This document shows, in pieces, positions 1 through 12,609 of a stretch of 64,000 bases of DNA (the stretch's first letter is position 1; each line of letters opens with the position of its first letter). The notes beneath the pieces are model-generated. The model worked only from the letters and a program-made list of their open reading frames with translations, was not told the DNA's origin and searched no databases. Location of the stretch: positions 10,639,378 to 10,703,377 of the forward strand of contig JAKSZU010000029.1 of the NCBI GenBank assembly GCA_026018925.1, given 5' to 3'. A program made the position numbers and the translations under genes. The stretch comes from Tupaia tana. Its lineage: Eukaryota > Chordata > Mammalia > Scandentia > Tupaiidae.

Positions 1-289
1 AGGGAAGAAACATAAAACAAAAATAATTTATAATTTTTAATTAAACTCTTTACTATGGGACAATTGTTGATTAACAAGCACTTGTAATAAGTAATACAGA
101 GAGATCCATGTGTACTTTATTCAGTTTACTGAAAGATAACATCCTGTAAAACCTTAGAAAGATATCACAATCAAGATAATAACATTGATTGGAGTCAATA
201 TACACGTCAGTTCCATTAACACAAGAAAACACAAGGGTCCCTAGTACTGCCTTTTTAAAAAATTTTTTTAAATTTCTTATTTTAATATT
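1..289. other. AT-rich sequence, no feature seen
   Basis: No open frame, repeat or RNA signal stands out here. It directly precedes the monomer array. Confidence 0.4.
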
Positions 290-612
290 TTTTTGCTGTG
301 AATTAGGAACATTGAAGACCTTCTGCCCAAACTTCACCCTTCTGTCCCCCAAATCTAGCCAGGGTCCAGGACAAGCCAATCACCTGCCCTCTTTATCTCA
401 GTTCTGAGTGGCCCCACCCAGGGGTTAGAACCACTGAAAACCTTCTGCCCAGACTTTACCCTCCTGACTCCTAGATCTAGCCAGGAGCCAGAACAAGCCA
501 ATCACCAGCAATCTATTTCTGAGTTTTTAGTAGTACCATTCAAAGATTCAGACCACTAAAGTCCTTCTGCCCAAGTTTCACCCTCCTGTCCCCAAGATCT
601 AGCCAGGAGCCA
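290..612 (+). repeat. L1/HAL1 5'UTR monomer array, 122 bp period
   Basis: Three tandem units are visible. The marker TTCTGCCCA recurs near 321, 443 and 565, an exact 122 bp spacing. Each unit continues with a CTAGCCAGG..CCAG block and an AAGCCAATCACC block. The same unit type precedes L1-type ORF1 sequence at 28925-29345, which is why I read it as a monomeric L1/HAL1 promoter rather than a satellite. No ORF1 follows directly here, so the body of the element is missing. Confidence 0.75.
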
Positions 613-1339
613 TGTTTGAATACCCTATTTGTTCTCTCTGTCTCTCTCCATCTCTCTCTCTCCTTTTAATATCTTTTAACTTTTTAAACTTTAAAAAAAA
701 TTTTTTTCGGTTAAAACTTCTTAGATCTCTGTCACTCTTTTATCTTGCTAATTCATACTTTCCCCCCCACTCCCATAAGACAGGCCAGTCACCAGCTTTC
801 TATCTCTGAGTTCTAAGCAGCCCCACAATGTATGGATTTTATTTTTGGTTACACTTCTTTTTCCATTTTAAAATTATATTTATCTGGTTTTTCTCTTTTT
901 TTTTCCTTTTCCTTTCTCACTGTTCTGCTCAGCCACCACACACTGAGTTTCTATACAGGTCTAGATGCACATTAGCCAAATATCTGTATACTTTTAGGGT
1001 CATTTATATAATTGTATACTGGAAAAAAATCCAAGAGTAGTTTTTAAATTTTATTTCTATCATTTGTTGGTATATCACTACCTTAACTGTTCTTTATGAT
1101 TTATAGATTTTAACACATCAGTGATTTTAATAACTTACCACTGCATTTTATTCTCATCTTTAGGATTTTGGTTCTTATTTAATATTTGCATAGTTACTGG
1201 TTAAAACTGATTATTATCTATATGTTTACAAGTGGAGTCTACATGGAATGACAAATTTGAATAAATTGTTTGCCTTTACATGGACTTAAAGTTGAGGACT
1301 GAATCTCACCATTACCCTGGGCAATAACTGCAATATCTG
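613..1339. other. CT/T-rich sequence with a monomer remnant; no gene
   Basis: Short pyrimidine runs occupy 640-720 and 880-925. At about 778-828 a fragment with GGCCAGTCACCAGC and TCTGAGTTCTAAG matches the second half of the 122 bp monomer, so the array was probably longer and has been interrupted. The rest is unassigned. Confidence 0.5.
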
Positions 1340-1790
1340 GGAAAGGATGCAGTTTTCCTTCTGTGAGCTTGAGTCAAGAACTATGTCATTTTTGTGTCAA
1401 TTAAGTTATTTTTTCTCTTTTCTCCTTCCTCCCCCTATGACCCACTCATATACCCCTCCCACTATCTCTACTATCCACAGTTGCCCCCTCTGCCATTTTA
1501 CCTTCCAATCTTTCACTTTCTGCCATAGAGCTCAGACAATTGATGTATATTGGGCAGGAACAACCAAAGTCTGTCTTTCATAGACTGGCTTACTTTGCTT
1601 AGCATTAATTCTTCCATATTCATCCACTTTGTATCAAATGTCAGGGTCTCATAGAGTAATTTCTTTGTCTTGACTGATATGTACTGTATTTGTGTTGTAA
1701 AACTAACCATATTTTGTACCTTGTAAAGATGTATGGTGATTAAATATAAACAATAAATTAAAAAATAAATAAATAGATTGTAACTATAAA
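1340..1790. mobile_element. L1 3' end with 5' inversion
   Basis: Bases 1347-1665 are antisense L1 (3'UTR running into the end of ORF2; compare 13060-13230 and 53760-53920). Bases about 1672-1770 are sense L1 3' end (compare 4610-4705 and 31560-31630), followed by an A-rich tail. An inverted upstream piece joined to a sense 3' end is the usual product of twin priming during L1 insertion. No target duplication was resolved. Confidence 0.65.
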
Positions 1791-2143
1791 AAATAAAAAT
1801 ATTATAAACATTAAAATACTCATGTAAGTTCTGAATATAATAAAATACTCATAAATTTGAGTTATTTTAAATAGTTACTAGAGTGTTTTAAATAATAAAT
1901 TAAAATATTCAAGAAAAAAAAATCTGTCATTCTTAGTAGTACCAGGTTGGATACCTAAAGCCACAAGAAAAAGACCAGAATGTTCAGGAAAAAAATATAC
2001 TATATCCAACAATTGAGGTATGGTGGATGTGAAGCAAATGTTCTAAGAACTTCTTCCAAAGCTAAGGCAATTGTATATAGAAAGTGTTACACCACAATAA
2101 TGTTGTGTAAACCCAAAATTTTGCCCTTAAAAATTTCTAACTG
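1791..2143. other. A-rich unassigned sequence
   Basis: A-rich sequence following the L1 tail. Nothing coding or repeated is recognised. Confidence 0.4.
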
Positions 2144-2398
2144 AGGGAACCAGCAGTAGCGTAATAGCTATGTCATTGGACTCCCACATAGTCGACTGCA
2201 GTTCGCGTCCCGGACCCGGTGGCTTAAAACTCACGACGGGTGCGTGTGCATGCGTGCCTAAGATCCCAAGAGGAGAATGGAGGAGAAGGGATTGCGGCGT
2301 GACCATCCCCCCCAGGGGTGATTTCTTGCTTTCCCTCTCTCTGTCTCTCTCTGTCTGTCTGGCGAGCACACGTGCCCTATAGCGAAAACTTCTCCAAA
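2144..2398 (+). mobile_element. tRNA-derived SINE, near full length
   Basis: Same family as the reference copy at 12610-12874. It begins GGAACCAGCAGTAGCGTAAT, keeps the A-box-like stretch and the GTTCGCGTCC B-box variant, has the CT/GTCT-rich middle, and ends in GCCCTATAGCGAAAAC plus an A-rich tail. It has few CpG losses, so it is moderately young. Confidence 0.9.
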
Positions 2399-2594
2399 AC
2401 AAAAAAAGTAAAAAAAAAAATATTCTAACTGGAAAAACTGAGAAAAATACAAAATATAGCATAAGATCCAGTTCACCACCAAGAAAGAGCAGAAAAAAAA
2501 AAAGGCCAACCAGTCAGTGACCATAACTTAACACTTTAGGAAACTGCTGCCTTATCTACTATTTAACAGTAACTAGAACAACAAGCAGAGTTTG

Positions 2595-4705
2595 ATAGAA
2601 CTGAAAAAAATAATCTCATTATCATAGCCACAAAAAGTATTAGATACCTAGGAGTAAATCTAACCAAAGAAGTCAAAGACCTCTAAAAAAAAAAGCAATG
2701 AAAACCTAAAAAAAGAAATATAAAATGACAACAAAAATTGGAAGGACATCCCATGTGACTGGACTGGAAGAATTAATATATTTAAAATGGCAATTCTAGG
2801 GGTCAGCAGGTGGTGTAATGGTTATGTTGCTGGACTCCCACATAGTCAACTGTGGTTGAAGTCCTGGACCTGGTGGCTTAAAACTCACACCAGGCACATG
2901 TGCGTGTGCATCCCAAATCCAGAGACAATAATGGAGGAGACAGGATTGTGGAATGGCCATCCACCCCCAGGGGATGATTTCTTGCTTTTGTCTCTCTGGT
3001 GACTGCATGTGCCCTATAACAAAAGTCTCAAAAAAATGGCAATTCCACCCAAATTAATCTACATATTTAACGTAATCCCTATCAAATTACCAGAGACATT
3101 TTTCACAGACCTAAAGACAATCATAGAATTCATCTGGAATCATAAAAGACCCAATACTACAAAAGCAATCATGAGCAAGAAGAGTGAAATAGGAGGCATC
3201 TCACCCCCTGACTCCAAAATATATTATACAGCTGTGATAATCAAAATAGCATGGTATTGGCACAAAAACAGACTGGTGGACCAATGGAACAGAATAGAGA
3301 CTCCAGAAATAAACTCCAAAACATATAGTCAACTGATTTCTTACAAAGGCTATCAGTCAACCCAGTGGTAAAAGAAAAACCTCTTGAGCAAATGGTGCAG
3401 AAAAAACTGGGTATCCACTTGCTGAAAGATTAAACTGAATCCCCAACTTTCACCATTAATAAAAATCAATTCAAAATGGATCAAATATCTAAACTGAAGA
3501 CTGCAAACTATAAAATATCCTGGTGGAAAACACTAGGGAAACTCTGGGAGACATTGGGGTAGGCAAAGACTTCTCAAATAAGACCCCCAAAGCACAGACA
3601 ATAATCACAAATATACACAACTGGGATTACATCAGATTAAGAAATTTATCCCCAGCAAAAGACATAGTAATTAGTGTGAATTGACAACCCTCAGAATGAC
3701 AGAATATTTTTGTAAATTATGCCTCAGATAAGGGACTGATAACTACAATACACAGGGGACAAGCAACTTAACCCCCCCCCCAAAAAAAAAAAACACAATT
3801 AAAAGATGGGAAAATAAACTGAACAAACAACTCTCTAAGGAAGACATATGAACAGACAAAAAGCATATGAGGAAATGTTCAACATCCCTTATTATAAGGG
3901 AAATGAAAAATCAAAGCTACAATGAGATAACACCAAACCCCAGTCAGAATGGCAAAGACTAAAAAAAGAGAAAGATAAATGTGGGTGAGGCTGTGATGAA
4001 AGGGGAACTCTTTTACACTGCTGGTGGGAATGTAAATTGGTTCAGCCACTGCAGAGAACAACATGGAGGTTCCTCAAAGATCTACAAATAGACTACTGTT
4101 TGATCTAGCAATTCCACTCCTGGGTATCTACCCAAAGGATAGGAGAATGCTCAGTCAGCACAGCGCTTCCACATCAATGTTCTTTGTAGCATTATTCACA
4201 ATTCCTAAGACATGAACCAACCCAAATGTTCACAAACAGATGAATGGATTGAAAAATGTGGCCCACATACTATATGGAATACTACTCAGACAAAAAAATC
4301 AACAAGATCCTGGCATTTGATAGAAAGTGGACAAATATGTAAGATTTACTGCTGAGTGGAGCAAGCCAGGCTATGAAAGAGAGACACTGTGTCTCCACTT
4401 AACATATACTGACTACCTGCACTCTATGGTGGAAACTGAAACAGACTAGAGGATAAAGAAGCATGGAAAATGGTGTGGGATACTGAAAACAGAGTGTGAA
4501 GAGGGTGGGAGAAGGGGGAATGTATGAGTAATGAAATTAAGGAGAAAAATAGAGACAAGACATTTATAGGACACAGAAATGGATTATTATCTGTTGATGG
4601 TAATGTATCTAGTATCCTGAACTGGACTGGCATGAAGTGTGTATTCATGTCAGGTAAATTTACTTTACCAGCTTAGTAATGTATAAAATTGAATGTATAA
4701 AATAA
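2595..4705 (+). mobile_element. L1 3' portion (ORF2 C-terminus + 3'UTR), sense
   Basis: The sense ORF2 C-terminal third is recognisable from residues such as [20 protein letters not shown] (about 3240-3305) and the following KAYSQLI-like motif. The 3'UTR runs from about 4440 and ends near 4705 in AATAAATGAAAAG. The reading frame is broken many times; the longest open piece is 3033-3371. The 5' two thirds are absent. A SINE interrupts it at 2799-3032. Confidence 0.85.
2799..3032 (+). mobile_element. tRNA-derived SINE inside L1 ORF2, with TSD
   Basis: Diverged member with head GGGTCAGCAGGTGGTGTAAT. It is flanked by the target-site duplication AAAATGGCAATTC (2784-2796 and 3033-3045). The duplicated bases are L1 ORF2 sequence, so the SINE entered after the L1. 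Confidence 0.9.
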
Positions 4706-4780
4706 ATGAAAAGAAAAGGAAATGATAATAATCAAAACAATGAAAACAAATTTATCTGTAGAGAATTTTATACCCAGTGT

Positions 4781-5091
4781 TGTGGAGGGCACTGCATATG
4801 GAAGCCATCTTGAGCTAGCCGCCATCTTGAGCTATCCACCATCTTGGAAACCACTAGGTTTCACTTCCTCACTGAGCAAACCGGTTCTCAGAAATCATGT
4901 GACCAACTGTTTTCCACGTGGGGCAGTTGGGTTTCTAGGCAACGGGAGAGATCCACCCACACCAATGATTGGTTTATGCTGTTCTATCTCATTTGCATTT
5001 CGGGCAACCAATCAATGCCCACCAGCCTGTATATAACTCGACATTCTTCCTCAATAAACGGAAGACTTGATCAGCACCTCGTATTATCTCC

Positions 5092-5129
<38 letters not shown>

Positions 5130-5194
5130 TGTGTTTGTCCCATCTCTCACTCCCTCCCCCAGGTGAATGTTCAACTGTCCCGTGGGTCGGGACA
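4781..5194 (+). mobile_element. Solo LTR, ERV2/ERVK-like (414 bp)
   Basis: Begins TGTGGAGGGC and ends GGGTCGGGACA, with a 6 bp target duplication CAGTGT (4775-4780 and 5195-5200). A 6 bp duplication is typical of ERV2 (class II) elements. It contains AAGATGGC-type inverted motifs, a TATATAA box near 5032, an AATAAAC polyadenylation signal near 5053 and a (GT)n run at about 5094-5133. No internal retroviral sequence remains; it is a fossil left by LTR-LTR recombination. Its 3' end matches the LTR at 22408-23080. Confidence 0.85.
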
Positions 5195-5200
5195 CAGTGT

Positions 5201-5974
5201 AAGTATCTGTTAAACTGAAGGCAAAATAAAAACCTTTTTTTCCAAAAAAGAAAAAGAAAAAGAGATTCATAATCTTACAGACTAGATATTGACTGATTTC
5301 CATTACCTTTCCTATATCTGTTCAAATTTTGCAATTTCATTTAAAGAGCATACTGTGCTTTTATAATCAGAAATTAATAAAGCCTGGAATTTTTCATAAA
5401 ACAAAAAATAAACAGTAAGTAGAAAGTATTTTAATTTGCATCTGTATGCTGAAACCAGCATTTATTAATAAAACTGATAGTATTCATATAAATAATATAA
5501 AAATATCCAATATTGATAAAACTTGTTTTGCTTAGTGTAAGCTAAACCCTTTGATTTGTATTGTAAATGGTTAAATTTTGAACTCATGCAGTTTTTTTTT
5601 AACTCAAGTCATATTTTTAGAGTTCAAATTATCATTCACCATACTCCTATTGCTATCAATATTATAGAAAACATTATTGGATTTAAGTGACTAAATACAA
5701 CTTTTATATAGAGGATGTTTATATATTTATTAAAAACCTAGATCAAAGGTACATTTAATTTTGCATAATGTTTATTTTGGGCTTTTTGCATTATCTAATT
5801 TAAAAAATTTTTTTAACCTGTTTTGTATGCCATGTCAGATTTAATGCTATCTTAATAATTAATTCTGCTAGTAATGAGGGAACTATTTAACTATTTCTTA
5901 AACAGATTTGATTTTTTTTAAGAAACACTTAGCTATTTTCTAGTCAACTGAGCTTTTAATTATACTATTTTTTA
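5201..5974. other. AT-rich unassigned sequence
   Basis: No coding frame or recognised repeat. Short A-runs follow the LTR at 5225-5265. This looks like ordinary intergenic DNA. Confidence 0.4.
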
Positions 5975-6075
5975 AGGAGATTTTTTGCTATAGGACACAT
6001 ACACTCACCAGAGAGACAGAAGGATAGAAAATGAGAATTCACTCCCCAGGGGGGATGGCCATGCCACAATTATAC
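5975..6075 (-). mobile_element. tRNA-derived SINE, 3' half only
   Basis: Antisense 3' body: GGAGATTTTTTGCTATAGG, then the GAGAGACAGAAGG segment and GGGGGGATGGCCATGCC. The tRNA-like head is missing. Confidence 0.75.
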
Positions 6076-6114
6076 TAATATTAAAGACTTAAGGATTATG
6101 TTGACTATGTTTAT

Positions 6115-6320
6115 CATCTAGGTATCAAGCACAATTAAAAACATGAAAACAGTCAAAGAGAAAAAGAAGCAAAACATTTAAGGGACAGAAAAATGGAAAA
6201 CTATCTGTTGATAACATGTATGGTAATACCTTTAGGTAGACTAATATATAGTATATTCATACTGGGAAAATTTATTTTACAAGCTGTAATGATAGTAATT
6301 GAAGGTATAAAGAAAACAGG
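6115..6320 (+). mobile_element. L1 3'UTR fragment
   Basis: Sense L1 3' end, recognisable by AAACTATCTGTTGATAACAT and TATAGTATATTCATACTGGG, matching 4560-4690 and 31500-31630. 5' truncated, old. Confidence 0.65.
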
Positions 6321-6792
6321 TATAATTATCTAATATGGGTTATATGTAATGCCTAACTAATATGGGTTTTTATGTAAATATGAACATTATTAGCCCATGA
6401 TAGAAATATGAACATTAAGTTGGAAGTTTTAATTATAAAAAACTGTACCTTAACCTGTGATAGGTATATTCCTAAGAATATCTTTGTAAATTCTGAATGT
6501 CTCATTTGGTTTGCTGCAGTCAATGTATGCGATTTAAATCAACACAGGATCTTCAATCCTTCCAGAGTAATTAGGCTCTGCAAAAGAGGATATGAATGTG
6601 ATATTTATTTAAATAACTGTATTTATTGGTAGCTAGTGTTTTATCAGAAATTGGGTAAATCTAAAGCTTTCAGTCTTTGGAAAATAGTTTTGTAACCCTA
6701 AACCATTATTTGAAAGTAAAATTTAATAATGATAAAAAAAAATTATATATAGAGAAAATAGTGCCAGGCAAGGGAGGAATAAGAAAATAGGA
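6321..6792. other. Unassigned AT-rich sequence
   Basis: A 74-codon open frame at 6408-6632 shows no motif I recognise and has AT-biased composition; I do not call it a gene. Confidence 0.4.
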
Positions 6793-7015
6793 GGGACCAG
6801 CAGGTGGTGTAATGGTTGCATCACTGGAGTCCCACATAGTCAACTGCAGTTCAAGTCCCAGACCCGGTGGCCTAAAACCCATGCCAGGCACATGTACATG
6901 TGTGCCCAAAATCCCAAGGGGAGAATGGAGAAAAATGGATCACTTTCTGTCTTTCTGTCTTTTTGTGTGTCTCTGGCAAGTGCACATGCCCTGTAGCAAG
7001 AATCTCTCTCTAAAA
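6793..7015 (+). mobile_element. tRNA-derived SINE
   Basis: Head GGGACCAGCAGGTGGTGTAAT, B-box variant AGTTCAAGTCCC and the 3' motif GCCCTGTAGCAAGAA are all present; moderately diverged. Confidence 0.88.
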
Positions 7016-7049
7016 ACAGGATATATATTTTTTTAATTTTTTTTTTCAG

Positions 7050-7240
7050 AAAAATTTTTCTAGAAAGTTTTGCTTTAGGGTGTTTATACATACTGGAGAG
7101 ACAGAGAAACAAAAAGCAAGAAATCACCCCCCAGAGGTATGGCCATGCTACAATCCCTTTTCCTTCATTCTCTTATTTGGGATTTTGTGTACATGCACAC
7201 ATGCACCCAGTGTGAGTTTCAAGTTGCTGGGTCTGGGAGA
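7050..7240 (-). mobile_element. tRNA-derived SINE, head truncated
   Basis: Antisense copy: GTTTTGCTTTAGGGTG, CCCCCCAGAGGTATGGCC and TTCAAGTTGCTGGGTCTGGG are visible. The tRNA-like head is lost after about 7232. Confidence 0.75.
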
Positions 7241-7699
7241 AACCAAGGATGGCCATGTGCTTGTCTCAATATTTTAGAAATTTTATTAAGCTCCAGATTA
7301 AATCAATAAATAAGAAAGTAAAGTTTGTGTAGATTTTCCCTCAGTGCGATCTTAAAAGAATTTGTTTACTATTGTAATTCCAAAGTGAAAGTTTACCCAA
7401 AAATAAATAAATAAATAAAATAAAAGTTGCCAGGGAATATAGCTTAAATTCACTAGGTTCAAATGTGCCTCCTTATATGACTTAAAATTTGCTGAGTGAA
7501 ATTAAAGAAATCCTTGAAAGCCTAAAATAAATGTCCTCCCAATAAATGAAAAAAAAACTTAAATCACATTCAGCAAATCTGAAACTATACAGTGTATTTT
7601 ACTACTTCTAAAATCTTTATATATACCCATTAAAGTATAGAAGATGATGTCCCTGTATAAAGGGGATTATTTGTTGGCTTGTTTTATGTTTTACACTTT
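7241..7699. other. Unassigned AT-rich sequence
   Basis: Contains only a short (AAAT)n run near 7400. No gene or element is recognised. Confidence 0.4.
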
Positions 7700-7951
7700 T
7701 TTTTTTTTGATAGATTTTTGGTATAGGGTGTGTGCGCTCGCCAGACAGACAGAAAGCGAGATATCACGCCTCGGGGAGGTGGCCACACCGCAATCCCTTC
7801 TTCTCCATTCTTCTCTCGGGATCTTGGGCACACACACACACACACACACACACGAGCCTGACGTGTTTTAAGCCACCGGGTCCGGGATGCGCACCGCGGT
7901 TGACTACATGGGAGTCCAGCGACATAGCCATTATGCTAACTGCTGGTCCCT
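7700..7951 (-). mobile_element. tRNA-derived SINE with internal (CA)n
   Basis: Near full-length antisense copy from the T-run at 7700 to GCTAACTGCTGGTCCC at 7951. The CGCACGCACA block of the family has become an uninterrupted (CA)n of about 26 bp at 7828-7853, a microsatellite born inside the SINE. Confidence 0.9.
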
Positions 7952-8199
7952 GTTTTACCCTTGAATTATAGTCCTTTTATCTGCTTGAAAATGTTCAGTG
8001 CCACTTACATATATAACTCTTCCCATTGCTCTAAGTGAACTATTTCACCCTTTTCTAAACTTTGACATAATCACCAAAGTCATGGTGAATGAACATTGCC
8101 TGTATCACCTATTTTATATCTTATTTATGCTCAGAATTTCTTCAGTCCTCATAATCAAGCACAAAGTTGAATTTCTATTCAGTCATAAGATTCAGTATC

Positions 8200-10825
8200 T
8201 TGACCTTCCCAAGTTCCACCCACTTACACAGAAGAGAACCAGAGAGGCAGCTGCTGAAGAGAAGTGGGGCAGTTCCCTGTCAGTGTTCTATTACCCAGGT
8301 CTGTGCTTTTGGATCCTTGCCTGTCCTTCTGCCCCTCCATTGCCTTCGCAAGTTACCTTACCTGCATGGCAGAGAATAAGGCAAGCAGCTGCTGAAGAAG
8401 AGTGGGTGAGAAGTTCTCCATCAGTGTTTTGCAAACCATATCTGTGCTTTGGATTATTGTGTGTCCCATTGCTCCTCCATTGCCTTCCCAAGTCTCATTC
8501 ACTTGTGCAGCAGAAGCACAGGAAGCCACTTTCTTTCAGATTCCAGTGTGTAAGTGTGACTTACACTTCTTTCTCTAGTTACGTATTCTCAGCCAGTTCC
8601 AGGTACATCTCATAATGAGAAGTTGTTAGAGGATCCAAGGACCTGAACCTGACTAGATACACCCTACTCTGAATGAAATACACATTCCTCTACCAAGAAC
8701 ATATCTGCGAAGAAAAGATATTCTTTTCCCCTGACACCAATGAGACTATTCAAAAGGTAGGAAGAAGTGTACGCTTCATTACATGACTAAAAACAAGTGC
8801 AGAGACTCAAGAGATATGGGGAAAAAAAGAAAATAATTTGCCCACAAAGGAGTAAAACAATTTTCATCATCCACAGACAGTACAATAGAGCTTGCAGAAA
8901 TTTCAGAAAAATAGTTCAGAATATTCACAGTAACATGACATGAGATGCAAGTGAAAACTGACAATTTCAGGAAATAATGAAGTCCTTTCATGACTTGAAG
9001 GGGGATATACACCTCATAAAAAAGAATCAAGTAAACTTCTAAACATAAATACTGACTTGGAAGTAAAAAACTCCCTCAAAAATAATAATAGCATAATAGG
9101 TCATGCAGAAGATTGAATTTCTGATCTAGAAGACAAAATCTCTGACTTTGGCCAAACCACCAAAAGAATAACAAAAGTTACAAAAAAATGAGGATAACAT
9201 ATGGAAAATACTAGATACCATTGAAAGCCCAAATATCTAAGTAACTGGTATTCTAGCAGGTAAATAATCTACTAGGGGAATAGAAAATATTTTTCATGAA
9301 ATTCTTTCAGAAGCCTTTCCAAACCTAGGGTAACATAAAGACATTCAGACCCAAGAAATACAAAGGACCCCAAATAGAATAAGCCTAAGAAGATACTCTC
9401 CACAGCACATCATAGCCAGATTGATTAAAATCACAGAAAAAGGCAAGATTCTAAAAATAGCAAGAAAGAAATGTCAAGTCACATACAGAGGTTATCCCAC
9501 TATGCTAATTAAATCTATTGAAACAATGCAACTAGGGAAAAAATGGAAATATGTACTCAAAACACTAAAGGAAAAAATAATTTCAACCAAGAATACTGTA
9601 CCCAGAAATACTTCCCTTCTTGAGGGAAGAACAATGATAATGGGCACATGAGGTTTTATAACCTATGGTAAACAGTGAAAGTAGTCCTAAGAGAGAAGTT
9701 TAAAGCAATTAGTGCTCACACACACAAAGGTAGCAAATAGACAATCAGCAAAACATCTCAAGGGAGTAGGAAAACAACAACAAAACAACAAAAATAAAAT
9801 GCCTGGAGAAAAGAAATAATAAGGATTAGAGCATAAATAAATGGAGAATAAACAATCTATACAGAAAACAAATGAAACCAAAAGTTGGTTCCCTGAGAAG
9901 ATAAACAAAATCATCAAACCTTAGTCAGACTAAAAAGGAAAAACAGATAGAGAAACAAGATAAATGTAATCAGGAACAAAGTCAGCAATATTACAACACA
10001 CACAACGGAAGTAAAAAACATCATCAGAGAATACTATGAGCCACTATATGTCAACAAACAAGAAAACCTGGATAGAAGAACAAATTACTGGACACATAAA
10101 CCTACAAATATCGAATCAGGAAGACATAGAAAGCCTGAATAGACCCATAACAAACAATGAGATAGAATCACTAATGAATAAACCCCCAACAAAGAAAAGC
10201 TCAGGTCCTGATGGCTTCATTTCTGAATTCTATAAAACTTTTAAAGAAGAGCCAACACCCATCCTACTCAAGCTATTTGTAAAGATCAAAAAAAAAAAAA
10301 GAAATCCTCCCAAATTTATTTTATGTAACCTCCATCATCCTGATCCCCAAAACATACAAGGACATAAAGAAAAAGGAAAACTACAGGCCAATGTCTCTGA
10401 TGAATAAAACACATTAAAATGATTATATAGCATGATCAGATGGGCTTTATTCCAGGAATACAAGGATGGTTCAATATACACAAACCCATAAATGTAACAC
10501 ACCATATAAACAGAAAGGAGTATAAAAACTAAATGATCACATCAACTGATGCAGGAATAACAGTGGATAAAACACAATATCCCAGCATGATTAAGACTCT
10601 CAACAAAATTGGCATAGAAGGGATATTATCCAACACAATAAAAGCCATAAATAAAAAACCCATATCTAACATCATGCTCAATGAGGAAATATTGGATAAT
10701 TTTCCACTAAAAATTGGAACGAGACAAGGCTGCACACTTTTTCCACTCCTTTTCAATATATTACTGGAAGTTCTATTCAGTGCAATCACACAACACAATA
10801 AATTAAAAGCATCCATATGGAATTG
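8200..10825 (+). mobile_element. Old L1, sense: monomer 5'UTR, ORF1 and ORF2 5' remnants
   Basis: In order: a tandem 5'UTR (8204-8560), a short leader, ORF1 remnants (about 8760-9660; the 9421-9651 piece reads IARKKCQVTYRGYPTMLIKS, compare the L1 ORF1 C-terminal KHQVTYKGHPIRLTADLS), then ORF2. ORF2 pieces include [18 protein letters not shown] (10200-10250) and the RT core MLNEEILDNF..RQGCTLFPLLF (10670-10760). It is truncated at 10825, where the H3.3 pseudogene begins. Both frames carry many breaks; clearly dead. Confidence 0.85.
8204..8560 (+). repeat. L1 5'UTR monomers, about 141 bp period
   Basis: The block CCTTCCCAAGT followed by CAC(C)TT..CA(T)GCAG recurs near 8204, 8344 and 8485 (spacing 140-141 bp); each unit continues with AGGCAGCTGCTGAAGA-like sequence and a CTGTGCTTT block. 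This is not the same sequence as the 122 bp monomers at 290-612. It lies directly upstream of L1 ORF1, so it is a monomeric L1 promoter. Confidence 0.75.
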
Positions 10826-11745
<920 letters not shown>

Positions 11746-12609
11746 CGGAAGAGATGCTGGATATAGTTTCTATGCCTTTGAACTTGTGAAGGCTTGATTT
11801 GTGCTCAATCATATGTTCAGTCTTTGAAAAGGTTCCACGTGGGGGTGAGAAAAACATATTTTGTGGTCTTAGGGTGGAAAGTTCTATAGATATCTGTTAA
11901 GTGTAATTGATTTATAGTATCATTTAGGTCCTATATCTCTTTGCTTATTTTTTGCCTAGAACTGTCAACAGGAAATAATGGAGTGTTGCCATCCCCAACA
12001 ATTACAGTGTTGCCACCAATCTCTACTTTGAGCTCTAGCAGTCTTACCTTCATGTATTTAGGCGCTCCTGAGTTGCATGTATATGTCTTCTTGATGAATT
12101 AAACATTTTACTACTATTTAATGCCATTCTTTGTCTCTTCTTATAGCTTTTATCTAAAAGCCTATTTTTTCTCAATAAGTATCGAGACTCCAGCCTTTTT
12201 TGATTTCTATTTGCATGGAATGACATTTTCCAGCCATTCTCTTCTACTTTATTTATGTCTTTATCCATAAAGTGTGTTTCTTGTAGGGAAGAGATAGACG
12301 GTTTCTTTCTTTCTTTTTCTTTTCTTTTCTTTATCCATTCAGCCAGTCTGTGACTCTGTTTTTTTTTTTTATTATCACAGTAATCTTGTTTATATTACAT
12401 TGGATTACATATAACTTTACAGTGTATTATATTGCTTTTTCAAAAGGGAATGCCATGCATGTCAGTGAATACAGAGACAGTTATCTCCTCACTTCATCAT
12501 TCAATATCTTTTCAATGTTTTTCCCAATTATTATTATTATTCTAATTATTTTTTTAAACAGTCAATCACTATTTCTCATTTTGCTTGTAAAAAGACTTTA
12601 CCCATCATG

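Noticed and set aside
2127-2462. Minus-strand 111-codon frame and similar frames with GVSFKPPGPG-type motifs
   Set aside because: They are translations of the SINE body and recur at every SINE copy.
7998-8615. 205-codon open frame
   Set aside because: It runs through the 141 bp L1 5'UTR monomers and has no protein motif.
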